A DNA stretch of 42,822 nucleotides from Stenocarpella maydis (lineage: Eukaryota > Ascomycota > Sordariomycetes > Diaporthales > Diaporthaceae): NCBI GenBank assembly GCA_002270565.1, contig NQMI01000054.1, forward strand, positions 226,141-268,962. Direction: 5' to 3'. Under the pieces are notes generated by a model, which did no database searches, was not told the origin of the DNA, and was given only the letters and a program-made list of their open reading frames with translations. This document shows, one piece after another, positions 1 through 10,302 of this stretch. The translations under genes were made by a program, and so were the position numbers. Every line of letters starts with the position of its first letter. Position 1 is the first letter of the stretch.

Positions 1-45
1 ACACACGCTGAACTGAATGCTATTCTATAGCACAAATTCATCAGA
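1..45 (+). repeat. 3' end of an LTR (family A)
   Basis: These 45 bases are identical to positions 2748-2792, the last 45 bases of the LTR at 2318-2792. The window therefore opens inside an LTR of the same family and orientation. What follows is not a primer-binding site and gag but decayed integrase sequence, so this is either a solo LTR or the 5' LTR of an internally deleted element. Confidence 0.85.
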
Positions 46-185
46 ACTTTATATAATTTGTATATAATAATTTAATGTATTTAATAATTAAAACCAGCCC
101 TGTATTTACCCTGTTTGATTATAACCTATAAATACCTACTAATGCACCTCCCTTAAGGGAAATTAATGTCCCTTAAGCAATTAGG

Positions 186-717
186 ATAAGTAAGGATATT
201 AGATCTATATATACTAGAATTATGCAGTATTTGTACTATGCTAATGCTGAGTATGCGAAATAGTATAATAAGTAGCACCTGGATAGGAGGTTTGCTGAGG
301 GCGACTTGGTGATGATATCTGCTAGGTATTTGCAGCAGAAATGTAGAAGTAGCAAACTTGCAGATAGGTACCTAGGTCCCTTCTGTATACTTAAAATAAT
401 TGGCCCTTATGGACTTGCCTATAAGCTGGACCTCCCTGTATTATATTGTATTTATAATATAGTTTTAATCTTTATGTTTAAATCATTTTAGCCCTGTAAT
501 AGTAAAGCACTTAAGCTATAATTGGATATTAAATTAGACTAGGGCGATATATTTAAGGTTAATACTATATTAGGGTATAGGGGACTATATTTAGTATAGT
601 AGTACCTTATTTGCTAGAAGGGCTATAGCAGTGATAATGATTTATGGGAGCTACATTTATATATTGTGGATGACCTAATTTATGAATATGAGGCGCAGAT
701 TAAGAAATGATATTAGC
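186..717 (+). pseudogene. Degenerate Ty3/Gypsy (chromodomain-type) integrase C-terminus
   Basis: Two adjacent relics are readable on the plus strand. At about 186-450 the frame shows the GPY/F module of a Ty3/Gypsy integrase, with an EGDLVMISARYL strand, a DRYLGPF core and a following YKLDLP. It is broken by TAG codons just upstream of the first motif. At about 580-717 a second frame reads KGYSSDNDLWE and then an acidic helix, the hallmark of a chromodomain, ending in TGA. At least three TAG codons sit just before it where this family has Trp or Gln. All can be explained by C-to-T or G-to-A changes, as expected from RIP. Gag, protease, reverse transcriptase and RNase H are missing. The element cannot be functional. 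Confidence 0.75.
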
Positions 718-2317
718 GCGCGCTAATACTGCGCAAGAGATGTGCCCAAACAGATGTAAAGAGACCTTGTATTTAGCTTAAAGAAAAAAAAAACCCCCCT
801 AGCACTAATATTATACTCACCCACCTACCTGGGGATTTAATGTTGCCCCTATAACACCCATGCGCCACACCCGCAAGGGTGCAGCGCCCCACCCACCTGC
901 GTTTTTACTAAGGTTATTGCCCCTTAATACCCTACCTTACTCCTTCGCCTCAGCCTCGGCCTTACTGCACTTATGTAGCGCATGCACGTTGTATGTAAGG
1001 CGCTTGAGGGCGTTGGCGCTGCGCTTGAGGGTAATAGCACTCTAGCAGACCAGGGATAGTATCTCATCATTAGCTGCAGCAATAGCGGCGGGCGCAACCT
1101 GTACGGGTGCTGCGCCTGCACCCTTGGAGGGCAGGGTACAGACCGCCTTATAAAGGCGCTCTAGGTTGCCCCCCGTGAGGAAAGCAGCAAGGGGGGCATG
1201 GGTACTAAATAGGATCTAATGCTATGTATTAGTAGTACAGATATATTAGGGGTATAGTAAGATAACTTATAATAATATAGGTATAGTTCCCATTATTGCA
1301 ATAAGCATAGCGGCAACCTATACCTATATAGATAATTAGCTATACACGCGCTATATGCATGCTTGGCGTTCAATAAGGGCCTACTTACTGGACTAGTGGT
1401 GGTATTAGTGGTGGGGATCTTTAAGGAGGTGGCATATATAGTGCGTATACCACTTGCCCGCCATGCGGACAGGGCCCGGGGCCTTCTTCTGTTTCTTAGC
1501 CGGCTATAATGCTGCATTAGCACTGCAAAGGTGCAACATGAATCCACATAATGCGCTATAAGGATGCTGCAGTACTTACCGGGGAGGCAGCGCTAGTGGG
1601 AGAGGGAGGGGAATGGGGAGGCTATATAAAGAATTAGCCAACTGTAGCACACACCTACTGTATATATAGCGCATACAAGGACCTGAGTTAGGAACGAAAA
1701 CTTAAAGAGCCAGAGCTAAAAGTAGGGGTAGCAGAAGATATCTAATATAATAGTTAATATAGGTGCAGTGCCTATGCTATAGTATAGCGCTGCAGTATAA
1801 GGAAACACAGTATAAAACTAATGGTTATTAATATCTAGTGTTGATTATAATGAAGTTAGTAGAGACCTACTATTAAGCATACTCTATATATATCGTGTAA
1901 ATAAAGGCATGGAACTTACTATTGTTATAATTATTGCTATTATTATTATTGCTGCTGCTACTACTGCTTTTATAAAAAGAAAAAGAGAGAAGAAAAGGAA
2001 GAGAGAGGGAGGTTATATATAAATGGCTATAAGAGCGCACTACTAGCATGGCGGTAATAATGTTATTTAGAATAATGGCTAACCCCTAAAGATAATAATA
2101 AGGGCGCTAATAATGAGGACCACCTTAAACAATAAGAAAATCTAGTTAGACCTTTAACTATATATTATTACTACTGCAACTAATTAGCATTTCTCACCCT
2201 AAGTAATACTTAACCTAACTACTATTATACTATACTATAATAAGAGTTATATTACGCCCTTGGGATTAGTAATATGCCGGATGTGCTGCTATAACTCTCT
2301 GTGTATGTAGCACCTAT
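718..2317. other. Degenerate AT-rich repeat-derived DNA, no gene
   Basis: No credible coding region. Base composition alternates between TA-rich stretches and short GC patches (about 840-1180 and 1440-1500). A homopolymer A run followed by C occurs at 780-798, and a TAT/GCT trinucleotide stretch lies near 1921-1970. It is probably a stack of RIP-mutated transposon fragments; I could not assign a family. Confidence 0.5.
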
Positions 2318-2339
2318 TGTTAAACGGAACCGCTCAGCA

Positions 2340-2428
2340 GGGCGTTGGTACTCCGTGCAAGGAGTTACCCTAGACTTTGTTGTAAGGAGTTACCCTAGAC
2401 TTCCTAGCAAGGAGTTACCCTAGACTTG
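2340..2428 (+). repeat. Tandem 25-bp repeats inside LTR U3
   Basis: Three good copies of GCAAGGAGTTACCCTAGACTT separated by 4-6 variable bases, preceded by a shorter diverged unit. The copy of this LTR at the right end of the window also has three units, but lacks the diverged first one. Tandem U3 units of this kind often carry promoter or enhancer function in LTR elements; that role is inferred here. Confidence 0.8.
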
Positions 2429-2639
2429 CGAGTCAGGCGATTTTCGCTAAGTACGCCCAGTGCGTGCGTGACGCAAGATGAGTTTGGTGGCCGTGAGTCA
2501 ATTATTTTGGCCTGCATTTGCACCTTAATTCAGACCTCTGCATTACCCTTATTTCTTACCCAAAAAGTATATGACNGCATTTGCAAATTTGCACCAGAGC
2601 CGACCGCAGCGTGCCCAGGGGTGAGACGACGTCGGAGGG

Positions 2640-2647
2640 TATATAAG
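2640..2647 (+). promoter_or_regulatory. LTR TATA box
   Basis: TATATAAG lies about 150 bp before the LTR 3' end, the usual position for the start of LTR transcription on the plus strand. Confidence 0.55.
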
Positions 2648-2857
2648 GAGGGCTTACAGAAGCCCAACTTAATTCAATACAAAGTTGTCCAGACCATTGT
2701 CAATCGTCCCAATTCGCCTCAGAGCACCGCACTGCGACCCTGCCGAAACACACGCTGAACTGAATGCTATTCTATAGCACAAATTCATCAGACCTATATA
2801 AGAGAATGGCATTAGGATATTGCTCCTGGGGACAGGAGCTTGGAAGGGAGGGCAGCC

Positions 2858-3220
2858 TGTTAGGACCCAGGGTTGTATGCTTGGAGGAATCATTAAGGAA
2901 GCAGTAATACTGCTGCTTGGACCTATACTGGGCCATAAAAGGAATGACTTAGGGTTAGGAAGAATAACTTAATAATCCTTAGAATGGGTAGAGCATGAAA
3001 TAAAGGCTAGTTATAATTGCAGTAAGGTTGCGTAGAGATTGTATAGTGTAGATGTGGGTCGGTTTATAAAAGGATAGCTAAGGAAGGGGATAGGAGAAGG
3101 AAGGAGGGGGGTAATAATTAGTAGCTCCTTACTCCTGAATATACTGCTCCCTTACTCCGCATATACTAAGCCTATGCTGCGTGCACTCGTTCACTCTACT
3201 CGCAACCCTACACCCTGACA
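2858..3220 (+). repeat. Candidate second LTR (family B)
   Basis: A 363-bp segment starts TGTTAGG and ends CCTGACA, near-perfect inverted ends of the TG..CA type. AGGGTTG lies just inside the left end and CAACCCT just inside the right end. Flanking pentamers (CAGCC and ATTAC) do not match, so it is not a clean solo insertion. The orientation is arbitrary. No second copy was seen in the window. Confidence 0.45.
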
Positions 3221-4330
3221 ATTACCGTAATGCACCCTATTACCATATATTTCTGACCAACTGTTAGGCGGTTGAATAGAGGTAATTAGGGCCCTGCCAG
3301 AGCCGTTACAGTAATTATCTAGAGCCTCGACGCTAATTCAATCTACATGCTAACATGACTTTTACTATGGGAATCACTCAAAACTGCATCCGCTACTACG
3401 CCGAGAGAACCTGGAATCAGTGCTGACGTTACTATCCCCCAAACTTGCCAACAGAAGGGCCAGGGGGTCCTTCTCTGATGTCAGAGATCTGGGAATGCAT
3501 CGAAAGTCAAGCAAATCACCAATAGCCTATCACTGCTGGGCCTGACCAAAACCTCTTGTATTATCAACCGAGGAGCTTCCATGAACGCCTCGGAACGCGA
3601 GTAACTACAGCATGCAAGGCAATGGAGATCGGACAAGTACACAATCGGTTCATCCGGACACATATCCTTTGCCAAGAATTACGATTACGGGAGAGATGGG
3701 GCTAGGTTCGATTCATTCTGGTGATTGTGAGGCGACGCATCGTCATATTCCTTGCCCTCTTACACTCGCTGTCGAGAAAGACCTGGTGGGAACAAAGTTT
3801 CCAAGTTATGAAATTAAGTTGCTGAAGTCCTAAACAGTTTTGAATTTTGACCGGGTCCGATATTCCATCTCGCGTGTCCCTTAATGTATGGCAAGGTCAC
3901 TGTTTGTGGCAAGAACCTGTTCTCTTGAAGCGGGTATGCTTTTGGCGCACTCCCAGGATGGTTTCCCATGTGGAATCCTATGGACGTAACTTCAGGTAAG
4001 ACTACTTAGTAGTATTAAAAAAAATAATAACCCCATGTTTGCCTGCGCTTGCTCAAGTTTCTTCGGCGCAATTTGTCGCGCGTGGCGAGATGCTACTGGT
4101 CTACGTTTCTCCCGCCTGCCTTGAATGCACATACAGGCAAAAATGCTGCCTCATCTCGCTTGCGGGAGCTCTCTTCAGAGTTCCTCTCAGTCCTTGCATG
4201 CAAGCCTCGAATAGTAAATGTCATCTTCTCCACGGGAAACGCGATCTGAGCAAGCCATGCGCAACAAACCTGGCCTGCGTAGCACAGGATACTGCAATCA
4301 TGATTTCGTCCCTCCGAAACGTCGCTCGGC
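3221..4330. other. Intergenic, no gene recognised
   Basis: Mixed composition with only short unrelated reading frames in all directions. I see no protein family, RNA gene or clear repeat. A short A-rich patch occurs at 4016-4030. Confidence 0.5.
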
Positions 4331-6062
4331 TTACATTGATGTCCGCGTGCACTTTTGCACAGTCTGTTCCATAGAATTGGCCACCTCCTCCCTCGCCGCT
4401 TCAAATCGACGATCAGAGAGCTTGAGGATTGCTCGGAGACCTCCCTTTCGTACCCGCAAGAGGTTGACGAGCTCTTTAGCTGAAGCCTCCTCAGCTCCAT
4501 AGGCTTCTGCCATCTTTCCGGATCGCATCGCATTGTCGCAATCAGATTCCTGGATATCTTCCAGCCCCACGGCTTCATATATGTGATGTATGCGGTGGTG
4601 GGCAAACTCGGTCCATGGAGAGAGGTATTCTTCCCAATCAAACTGGGCCGCGGCTCGGGTCGAAGGCGCACTGAGACCCGATGGAAGTCTCAAACGGGCC
4701 ACCACGTAAGGACGAAGGGTGTTGTAGCGGAGATGACGGGAGTTTCCGAGGTGGACAAACCAGGCCACGGTGTTATCGACGTTCTTGACGATGCAATTGA
4801 CCAATTCGGCCGAGGCACAGCAGGCTAAATAGTTCGGTCAAAATCTCGGGGTGCATAGAGAGACCAAATTATGTAGAAGGTACTTACGTTGAATGACTGA
4901 AACTCGAAAAGAGGCCTTGCCCAGTACAGGATGTCACCTCAAGAAAACCCGGATAATGCAATATTTACCTACCATTCAGAGTCTACAAGGCCCCCAGTAA
5001 ATATTCCAGCGCTAAATCCGGGTATGAATTGGCTGGTAAAGATACCATTTTCTAGGGTGATCGCAAATAAACCACGGTCTCTCACAATGTGAACCTAACG
5101 GTGCCGCAAAAGCGCTTCCATGAACAAGGCCGAACTGCGCCCCAACTTGCGGATCTCCTTGCATGGAATCTTATGCGTCTCGAAGTGCGAGCTTCGCAGC
5201 TCTCGCTACAGTAGGATGTGGCAGCGACGGTGTGCTTGGATCCATGATTGCCCAAGGTGATTAAGCAGAGATTGCAGCGATGAGAGGCGTCTTGAGAGCC
5301 ACGGCTGGCGCAATTCCCGGGAACGTGCCCACAAGAGAGTAAACTGAGGTTCCCATCGGCAGGTGGTCGAACCGTTGTGTCTCTTCCGTGGCCCAACTGC
5401 AATGCTGCGAAAGGAGAGCCCGAGACCTTGCGACCCTGGACAACCCAGCAGAAGTAAGAGAGGAATTTGTGCTTATGCAAATCAGCTGGCCCTAGAGATT
5501 CCTCAGCGCCACTCTGCATGCGACTCAAGGCCACACGAGCAAGACCAGACTCCAGGTCTTTCAATCCCTCGCCTTTGCTCGGGACGCCCGCAATCTGGCT
5601 TGGTGAGGCCATCTTTTGAAGTGCCTCGTCGACTATCTTCACGATTATGGGAAAATTGGGATTAGAAGACATGGATGGGTCATGACGAAGAAGAGATCTC
5701 GCTGCTAGTACTTCGGCAGGGTTGCGATACAAAACGGCAAGCTCATCGTAGTCCCTGATGCCATAATGCCGCTTGGGAGTGGGAATCATGCCGAAAAATA
5801 TCTGAAGTGATGTGTAGCAGGTTAACATGACTCTGGCGGTTTTTGCTTTGATCATGTCCGCGACGGCCATCTTGCCCAGCTCGTGTAAAGCTGGTAAGCA
5901 AAGAGCGAGCCGCACGAAAGTGCGTTTCTTTGTTCCATACTCAAGTTCCACTTCGCTGAGGTCTTGCGCGGATTTTAGGATGCTATAGGGCAATCCAGAA
6001 GTTCTGAGGTTTCCGAGGTGAGAGGAAAGACGTGCGACCAATTCCTCTAGACTCAAGTCCAT
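4331..6062 (-). pseudogene. MYND-finger-like protein, frameshifted
   Basis: A minus-strand gene broken into pieces. The first piece starts at a plausible ATG (6060-6062) and encodes a hydrophilic, mostly helical region of about 240 residues. A cysteine-rich segment follows: CGHVPGNC, CNLC and YCSESC. In that frame the protein continues as nonsense. After a one-base shift near 5188-5193 the other frame reads SHFETHKIPC, which supplies the expected distal His and Cys of a MYND-type zinc finger. That frame meets TAG at 5095-5097 but stays protein-like beyond it to about 4990. Further blocks at about 4890-4940 and 4331-4828 look coding (LVNCIVKNVDNTVAWF) and may be joined by an intron (donor GTAAGT near 4891, acceptor TAG near 4829). 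MYND fingers mediate protein contacts. The family is otherwise unknown to me. A frameshift plus a nonsense codon argue for a dead gene; sequencing error at both is less likely. Confidence 0.5.
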
Positions 6063-6163
6063 GTCGGGCTGGGGAGGGGGGGTGGTACGGCTTGTGTCAG
6101 TCAGACTTTCGGCCCCGCTAGGTCTATCGAAGTAGGTTAGCAGTCGAGGAATCTGGAGGTCAC

Positions 6164-6430
6164 TCACCTTCCATGGAGTGAGTCATAATTCCGCCGTCTT
6201 GCTTTTTTGTGCACTGAATTCTGGGAGTATAGTAGGCTGCACCTTACCTGGATGGTGCGCCTGAGCTCAGGGGGCGGCGGCCTGAGGTGCCAGCCCTCGC
6301 CCAGCCCAGCGTCGTCAGGGTCAAAGTAGAAGTCCCAGGCGCCGTTGAGGGACGTCCAGCTCAGGTTGGGGCGCTGGAAGTCCGGGCGGGGGTAGGACGG
6401 GGAGCTATAGTGTTGCCGTGTTAGCTGCAC
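6164..6430 (-). pseudogene. 5' fragment of a glycoside hydrolase family 2 gene
   Basis: The minus frame from about 6420 to 6244 encodes YPRPDFQRP, then LSWTSLNGAWDFYFDPDDAG and GEGWH, the typical opening of fungal GH2 (beta-galactosidase/beta-mannosidase-like) enzymes, where a jelly-roll sugar-binding domain begins. It stops after RRTIQ at a perfect intron donor (GTAAGG, about 6248-6243). The next expected exon and the remaining several hundred residues, including the catalytic barrel, are absent. The sequence instead runs into the MYND-like pseudogene. No ATG precedes the fragment in frame; the first codon of the open stretch is GTG. I read it as a truncated remnant joined to unrelated DNA by rearrangement. 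Confidence 0.65.
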
Positions 6431-7850
6431 TCACTTTGCACAATATCTTATTTTGGGGGAAGGAATATGGTAGGTACCCGAGGAGGACGAAGAACCTCAT
6501 GTTGACTGATTGTTGGTGGCGCAAGTTGAGGATAACTTATATTCTTTAAGAGAGATTTTAGTAGACCTTGCCTTAAAGCGTGAGGAACAAAAGCTGCAAG
6601 GCAACGCCAGGGCGACCAAAGCGAGTGGAAGGGGGCTTGACCAGCTTGTATGCCGCTGCCTCGCAACAGACACTGTCAAATCCACAATCCATTCAAAAGA
6701 GCTCTTGGGAAAGAGGATGGCAGACGTACGTTATGGTGGAATAACCACACTAGAAAACTGTACGGAGGGTAGGAAAAGCGCAATCGGTATTCAAATTTCA
6801 CCATGTCAGGAAAAGGGAAGGAAGCAATCCACAGCGTCGCTGGCGTGCGGTTCAGAAAGGTGCCGGAATCCCATTGTGAACAGCCTCACATCGGGGTGGA
6901 AGATGAGTTATCTATGAGACAAGGCGTAAAGGCTGCCATTGAGCCAAAAAGTCACTAATCCAGAAACCATCTTGATCCAATGGCATACTCGTCTGAGGTA
7001 ACTTTTATACCTGCTCCCGGTGTGCCTTGTTTCCCGTTTCTGTTTGCATTAGACGGGTGATAGTCCACTTTTGTGCGAAAACCGGAGACAGCCTAGAAGC
7101 TTTGAAGGAACGCAATCATTCACACTTTTGTGTGAGGAGGTCCTACAAAGGCTCAATCGAGATATCTTATACGGTAGCGTGCCAGCTGCTTGTGTTGCTG
7201 AAGCAAATCAAAGTTCAGAAGTTCGCAGACAACAGGCGTTTAATAGGACCAGCGATCTCGTATTGAAGAATGAAGGTAAATGCCAGGGTAACGAATAGAT
7301 GCCTCACTGGTACAAGGCCGCAATAAAGCTATCTCATCCTCCTGTATAGCACAAACGAAGTGTACAATCTACCCCTTTCCTTCCATCTCTGTCCGTCAAA
7401 AGCCACGAAACTCGCAATCCTCTAAGGAGACATTTTCGTGGAGCTTGAGTGCTCAAAGTATGCCACGTGAGTTGTTCAAAAGGCGTCATCGACAACCTCG
7501 AGGCCGATCACCGACAGTGCGTCTCCGTCCACTTCCGACAATAAATCCGGTGCCAGCGACAGTGCCGACAGAAAATAATGATGAGGTGTCCAAAGCACTC
7601 GAGGGGGCAGTAGCCTCCCGAGAGTAGGATGTCGAGTGATTTGTAAAGTAGCTGCTGAAGATGATGTTCTTAAAAGAATCGCCAAATGACCGGGGCCAAC
7701 TTCTCGTAAGAACCGATGGGGGAAATTGATTGTGTTGAGACAAAAGAAAGCAGTGGGGCAGCGGCGCATTTCTTTTCTTACCACCCCGAGATGAATAAAG
7801 TGATCGTAGAAAGAATCGCTGCTTCATATCATGTTGGCCAGGCGGGCCTT
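6431..7850. other. Intergenic; 3' flank of the PUF gene
   Basis: About 1.4 kb with short frames only and no recognisable family. The part next to 7851 presumably includes the 3' untranslated region of the minus-strand PUF gene. I saw no UGUANAUA motif on that strand here. Confidence 0.5.
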
Positions 7851-10302
7851 TCAGCGGTATGCACCACCGAAACGAGGTCCTGGGGCCATGCGATTGCCCA
7901 CCACAGGTCCAACACCAGGGCCAGGCCTCGTCGCAACTGCTGGATTGGTACAGAGCATACCGACACGAGATCCGAACTTGGATCCGCGGAGTGAAACCAT
8001 GTGCTTGCGGATGTGAGCTGCGACCATGTCTCGGTGCTGGGTATTTGCATGGGTTAGGATGTACTGGATGAGATAATTGCCATACTGGTCGCTGGCAATA
8101 TCGATCAAAGGGATGCGCGGACGGTCGAGACGGCCCTCGCTAACCCGGTCAAGGTAGCGACTGAGAAACTCCGGGCCTCCGATCTTGAGGCATTTCTCAA
8201 CGACCTTGGAGGCGAACTGATCCATGGAGTACTCTGCAGCGTACCGGATGACATGATCAATGGCACGGCTGCGATCCGCAGGTGCACCGTGCTCACAGAT
8301 ATGCTGGATGCACCAGTTGCCAAACTGGCCGTGCGCCACGATGTCGATGTTGGCAAGGACTTCCTCAATGCATGGGCGCTGTAGTACAGGTCAGCTTCAT
8401 CTCGTGGAAGGTCAGCTCACACAACGTTGTCTTACCTTGTCTTCCTCCAAGCAGTTCTCAAAGATGTTCTGCACAACCAGACTGCCAGTCTCTCCAAGCG
8501 CAACCTCATGCCACATGCCTCGCAGCGCCTCGTTGACAAACTTCATGATCTGAGGAGGGCTCTCGGTCCATCTTAACTCGAACAGCTTCTGCCAGACGTG
8601 GCAAGCATAGCGATGAATGACAGTCTCGGGGATACGACGGAGAAGCTCATGGACCATGATGGCCTTGTAATCCTCTGGGACAGAGTCGAATGCCTTCTGC
8701 ACGACGTGACATCCAAATGGGTCCATTGAGAGACTGAGGGTATTGCCACGGATGGCTTCGGCGATCTTGATGACCTGCTCTGGGGTGCCATGCTCGAAGC
8801 AGCGTTGAACCAGGAAGTTTCCAAAGCGATTGACCATGAGTGGGTATGCCTGAGCGACAATGGCCTCGACTATCTCATATTTCTGCTCCGGCGTTCCGAC
8901 TTTGAGCTTCTGTTGAAGGAAAATGGAAGCTTGCTGGTCGTTGTTGCAGACAATTTTGTCGACAATATACTTCCAGTTGCAGTTGACGTTGCGGTCCAGG
9001 AGACGACGGTAGTTGAGGGGTTCGGTAGTTGGCAGATATGTCTGCCCTTCGGCGGCAATTGGCTGGAAACATTGTGGTTAGCGAGGACATGAAACCATTT
9101 TGAAGGCTGCTCCCAGGTAAGGGGATGTGGATGGGATACGTACGTCAGGCTTCCAAGAGCCGCCCGTGGTGGACGTGAATTCAGTCGCATGTGGAGACAG
9201 AGGTGTTCCAATTGGAGACGGGCCGTACTGAGAAAACATTCCAATCCCACTTCCAGGCATGTTGCCAGGGCCGCCTGAGTAGCCGGGACCGCCGTCATAT
9301 TGGGGAGGGCCCATGTTTCCCATGCCGTAGCCACCATAGTTGCTGCCATAAGAGCCGGGGTTGCCGAATCGGTTGTCGTAACGATTGCTGCGACGGCCGC
9401 TACCAGAACGCATCAGGTCAGGCTGCTGGCCAAAGCGATCCCCTCGGTACCCGTCCATGGATTGATCATTGTACGGTGGGACCCCCTGCTCGATGAAACC
9501 GTGGTCGCGGGGCATGGACCAGCCCGTCGCGTGAGGACCATCCTGCATTGGAATTGGGGCCGGCATGAATGGACCTTGGTAGCCTGGCTTGCCGCCATTG
9601 TTCATGATTCCACGAGACCGGTTGTAGCCAGTGGCCGACATGGCTTCACTAATTTCAGAGCGGCAGTCATCAGAGGCAGGTCCCTGCCACGCATTGTCTC
9701 GAGGGGGTTGGGCCTTGGGGAGACCTGAGAGAACAGGGTATGCCGAGGGCTTCGTTCCAATAGGTTCAACCAAAGGGACACCGCCTGCGCAGTCAGAATC
9801 AGATGACAGTAGAGGCGTAGCATGGCCACTTCCCTGCTCACGACGGGACTGTGCGAGCTCGTTGTTGAGGTTAGAGATGTGGCTTTGGGCCTTGGCCAGC
9901 TCCAGCCTCAGTCGGAGGACCTCGTCGGTGGAGCTAGGGTTGTCGTTGGGCGCTGCACTGGCTGGTCGAGTTGTTGGGGCAGTGCCTCCGAATTTGCCAG
10001 TGGCTGGGGTGATTGGCAGGGAGCTGCAGGAAGGGTTGTCGACTTCATTACCCTCGTTCTGGCGAGGCTGGTCGTGGCCCTCATACAGCTTCGCCAGCAG
10101 CTTTTCCATTGGATTGGGCCCGTCGTAGTTGTTCTGGGCTCTGTGGTTAGAACTCTCTGTGCATTGGGGACAGGTCGAGACTTACCTTGGCTGAGCCCTG
10201 GTTGACGAGCTTGGAGGTTGTCAAGGGAGTGGCCGACTTTCGCAGGGCAGGTTGGCCACCTGGAGTGGCCTCCTCGTAGGGGGCGTTCTCATCTTGAGGC
10301 AT
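7851..10302 (-). CDS. PUF (Pumilio-family) RNA-binding protein
   Basis: Post-transcriptional regulator that binds 3' untranslated regions. Four exons join in phase 0: 10302-10186, 10133-9144, 9062-8436 and 8378-7851, giving 753 residues. The start is the ATG at 10300-10302 (MPQDENAPYEE). Residues 1-370 are low-complexity (Gly, Pro, Ser, Asn rich), with a short coiled coil near 108-130. Eight PUF repeats fill about 392-725. Their recognition residues, repeat 1 to 8, are S..Q, N..Q, C..Q, C..Q, S..Q, N..Q, S..E, N..Q (for example SIFLQ, NFLVQ, SKVVE, NYLIQ). By the established PUF code this reads UGUAAAUA from repeat 8 to repeat 1. The short tail is Pro/Gly-rich. No RRM is present, so it is not the Puf2/Jsn1 type. 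Which fungal PUF paralogue this is cannot be fixed by eye. Confidence 0.93.

Larger units (their letters stand above)
2318..2792 (+). repeat. LTR (family A), probably solo, with 5-bp target duplication
   Basis: A 475-bp LTR beginning TGTTAAACGG. The last 45 bases repeat at 1-45 and the first part repeats at 42675-42822. It is flanked on both sides by CCTAT (2313-2317 and 2793-2797), which suggests a single LTR left by recombination between two LTRs. The 3' end (CAGA) is set by that duplication and by the shared end at position 45. The U3 region has three tandem copies of a roughly 25-bp unit with the core AAGGAGTTACCCTAGACTT. A TATA box lies at 2640-2647. One ambiguous base (N) is at 2576. 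Confidence 0.8.

Noticed and set aside
3704..3725. GGTTCGATTC resembling a tRNA T-loop
   Set aside because: No acceptor, anticodon or D arm can be built around it.
6497..6685. Short minus-strand frame with a hydrophobic stretch (signal-like)
   Set aside because: Only 62 codons, no family, no promoter or intron support, and an equally open overlapping frame; not annotated.
9631..10205. Plus-strand frames opposite the PUF N-terminus
   Set aside because: Shadows of the low-complexity PUF exon; the minus strand has consistent splice sites and repeats.
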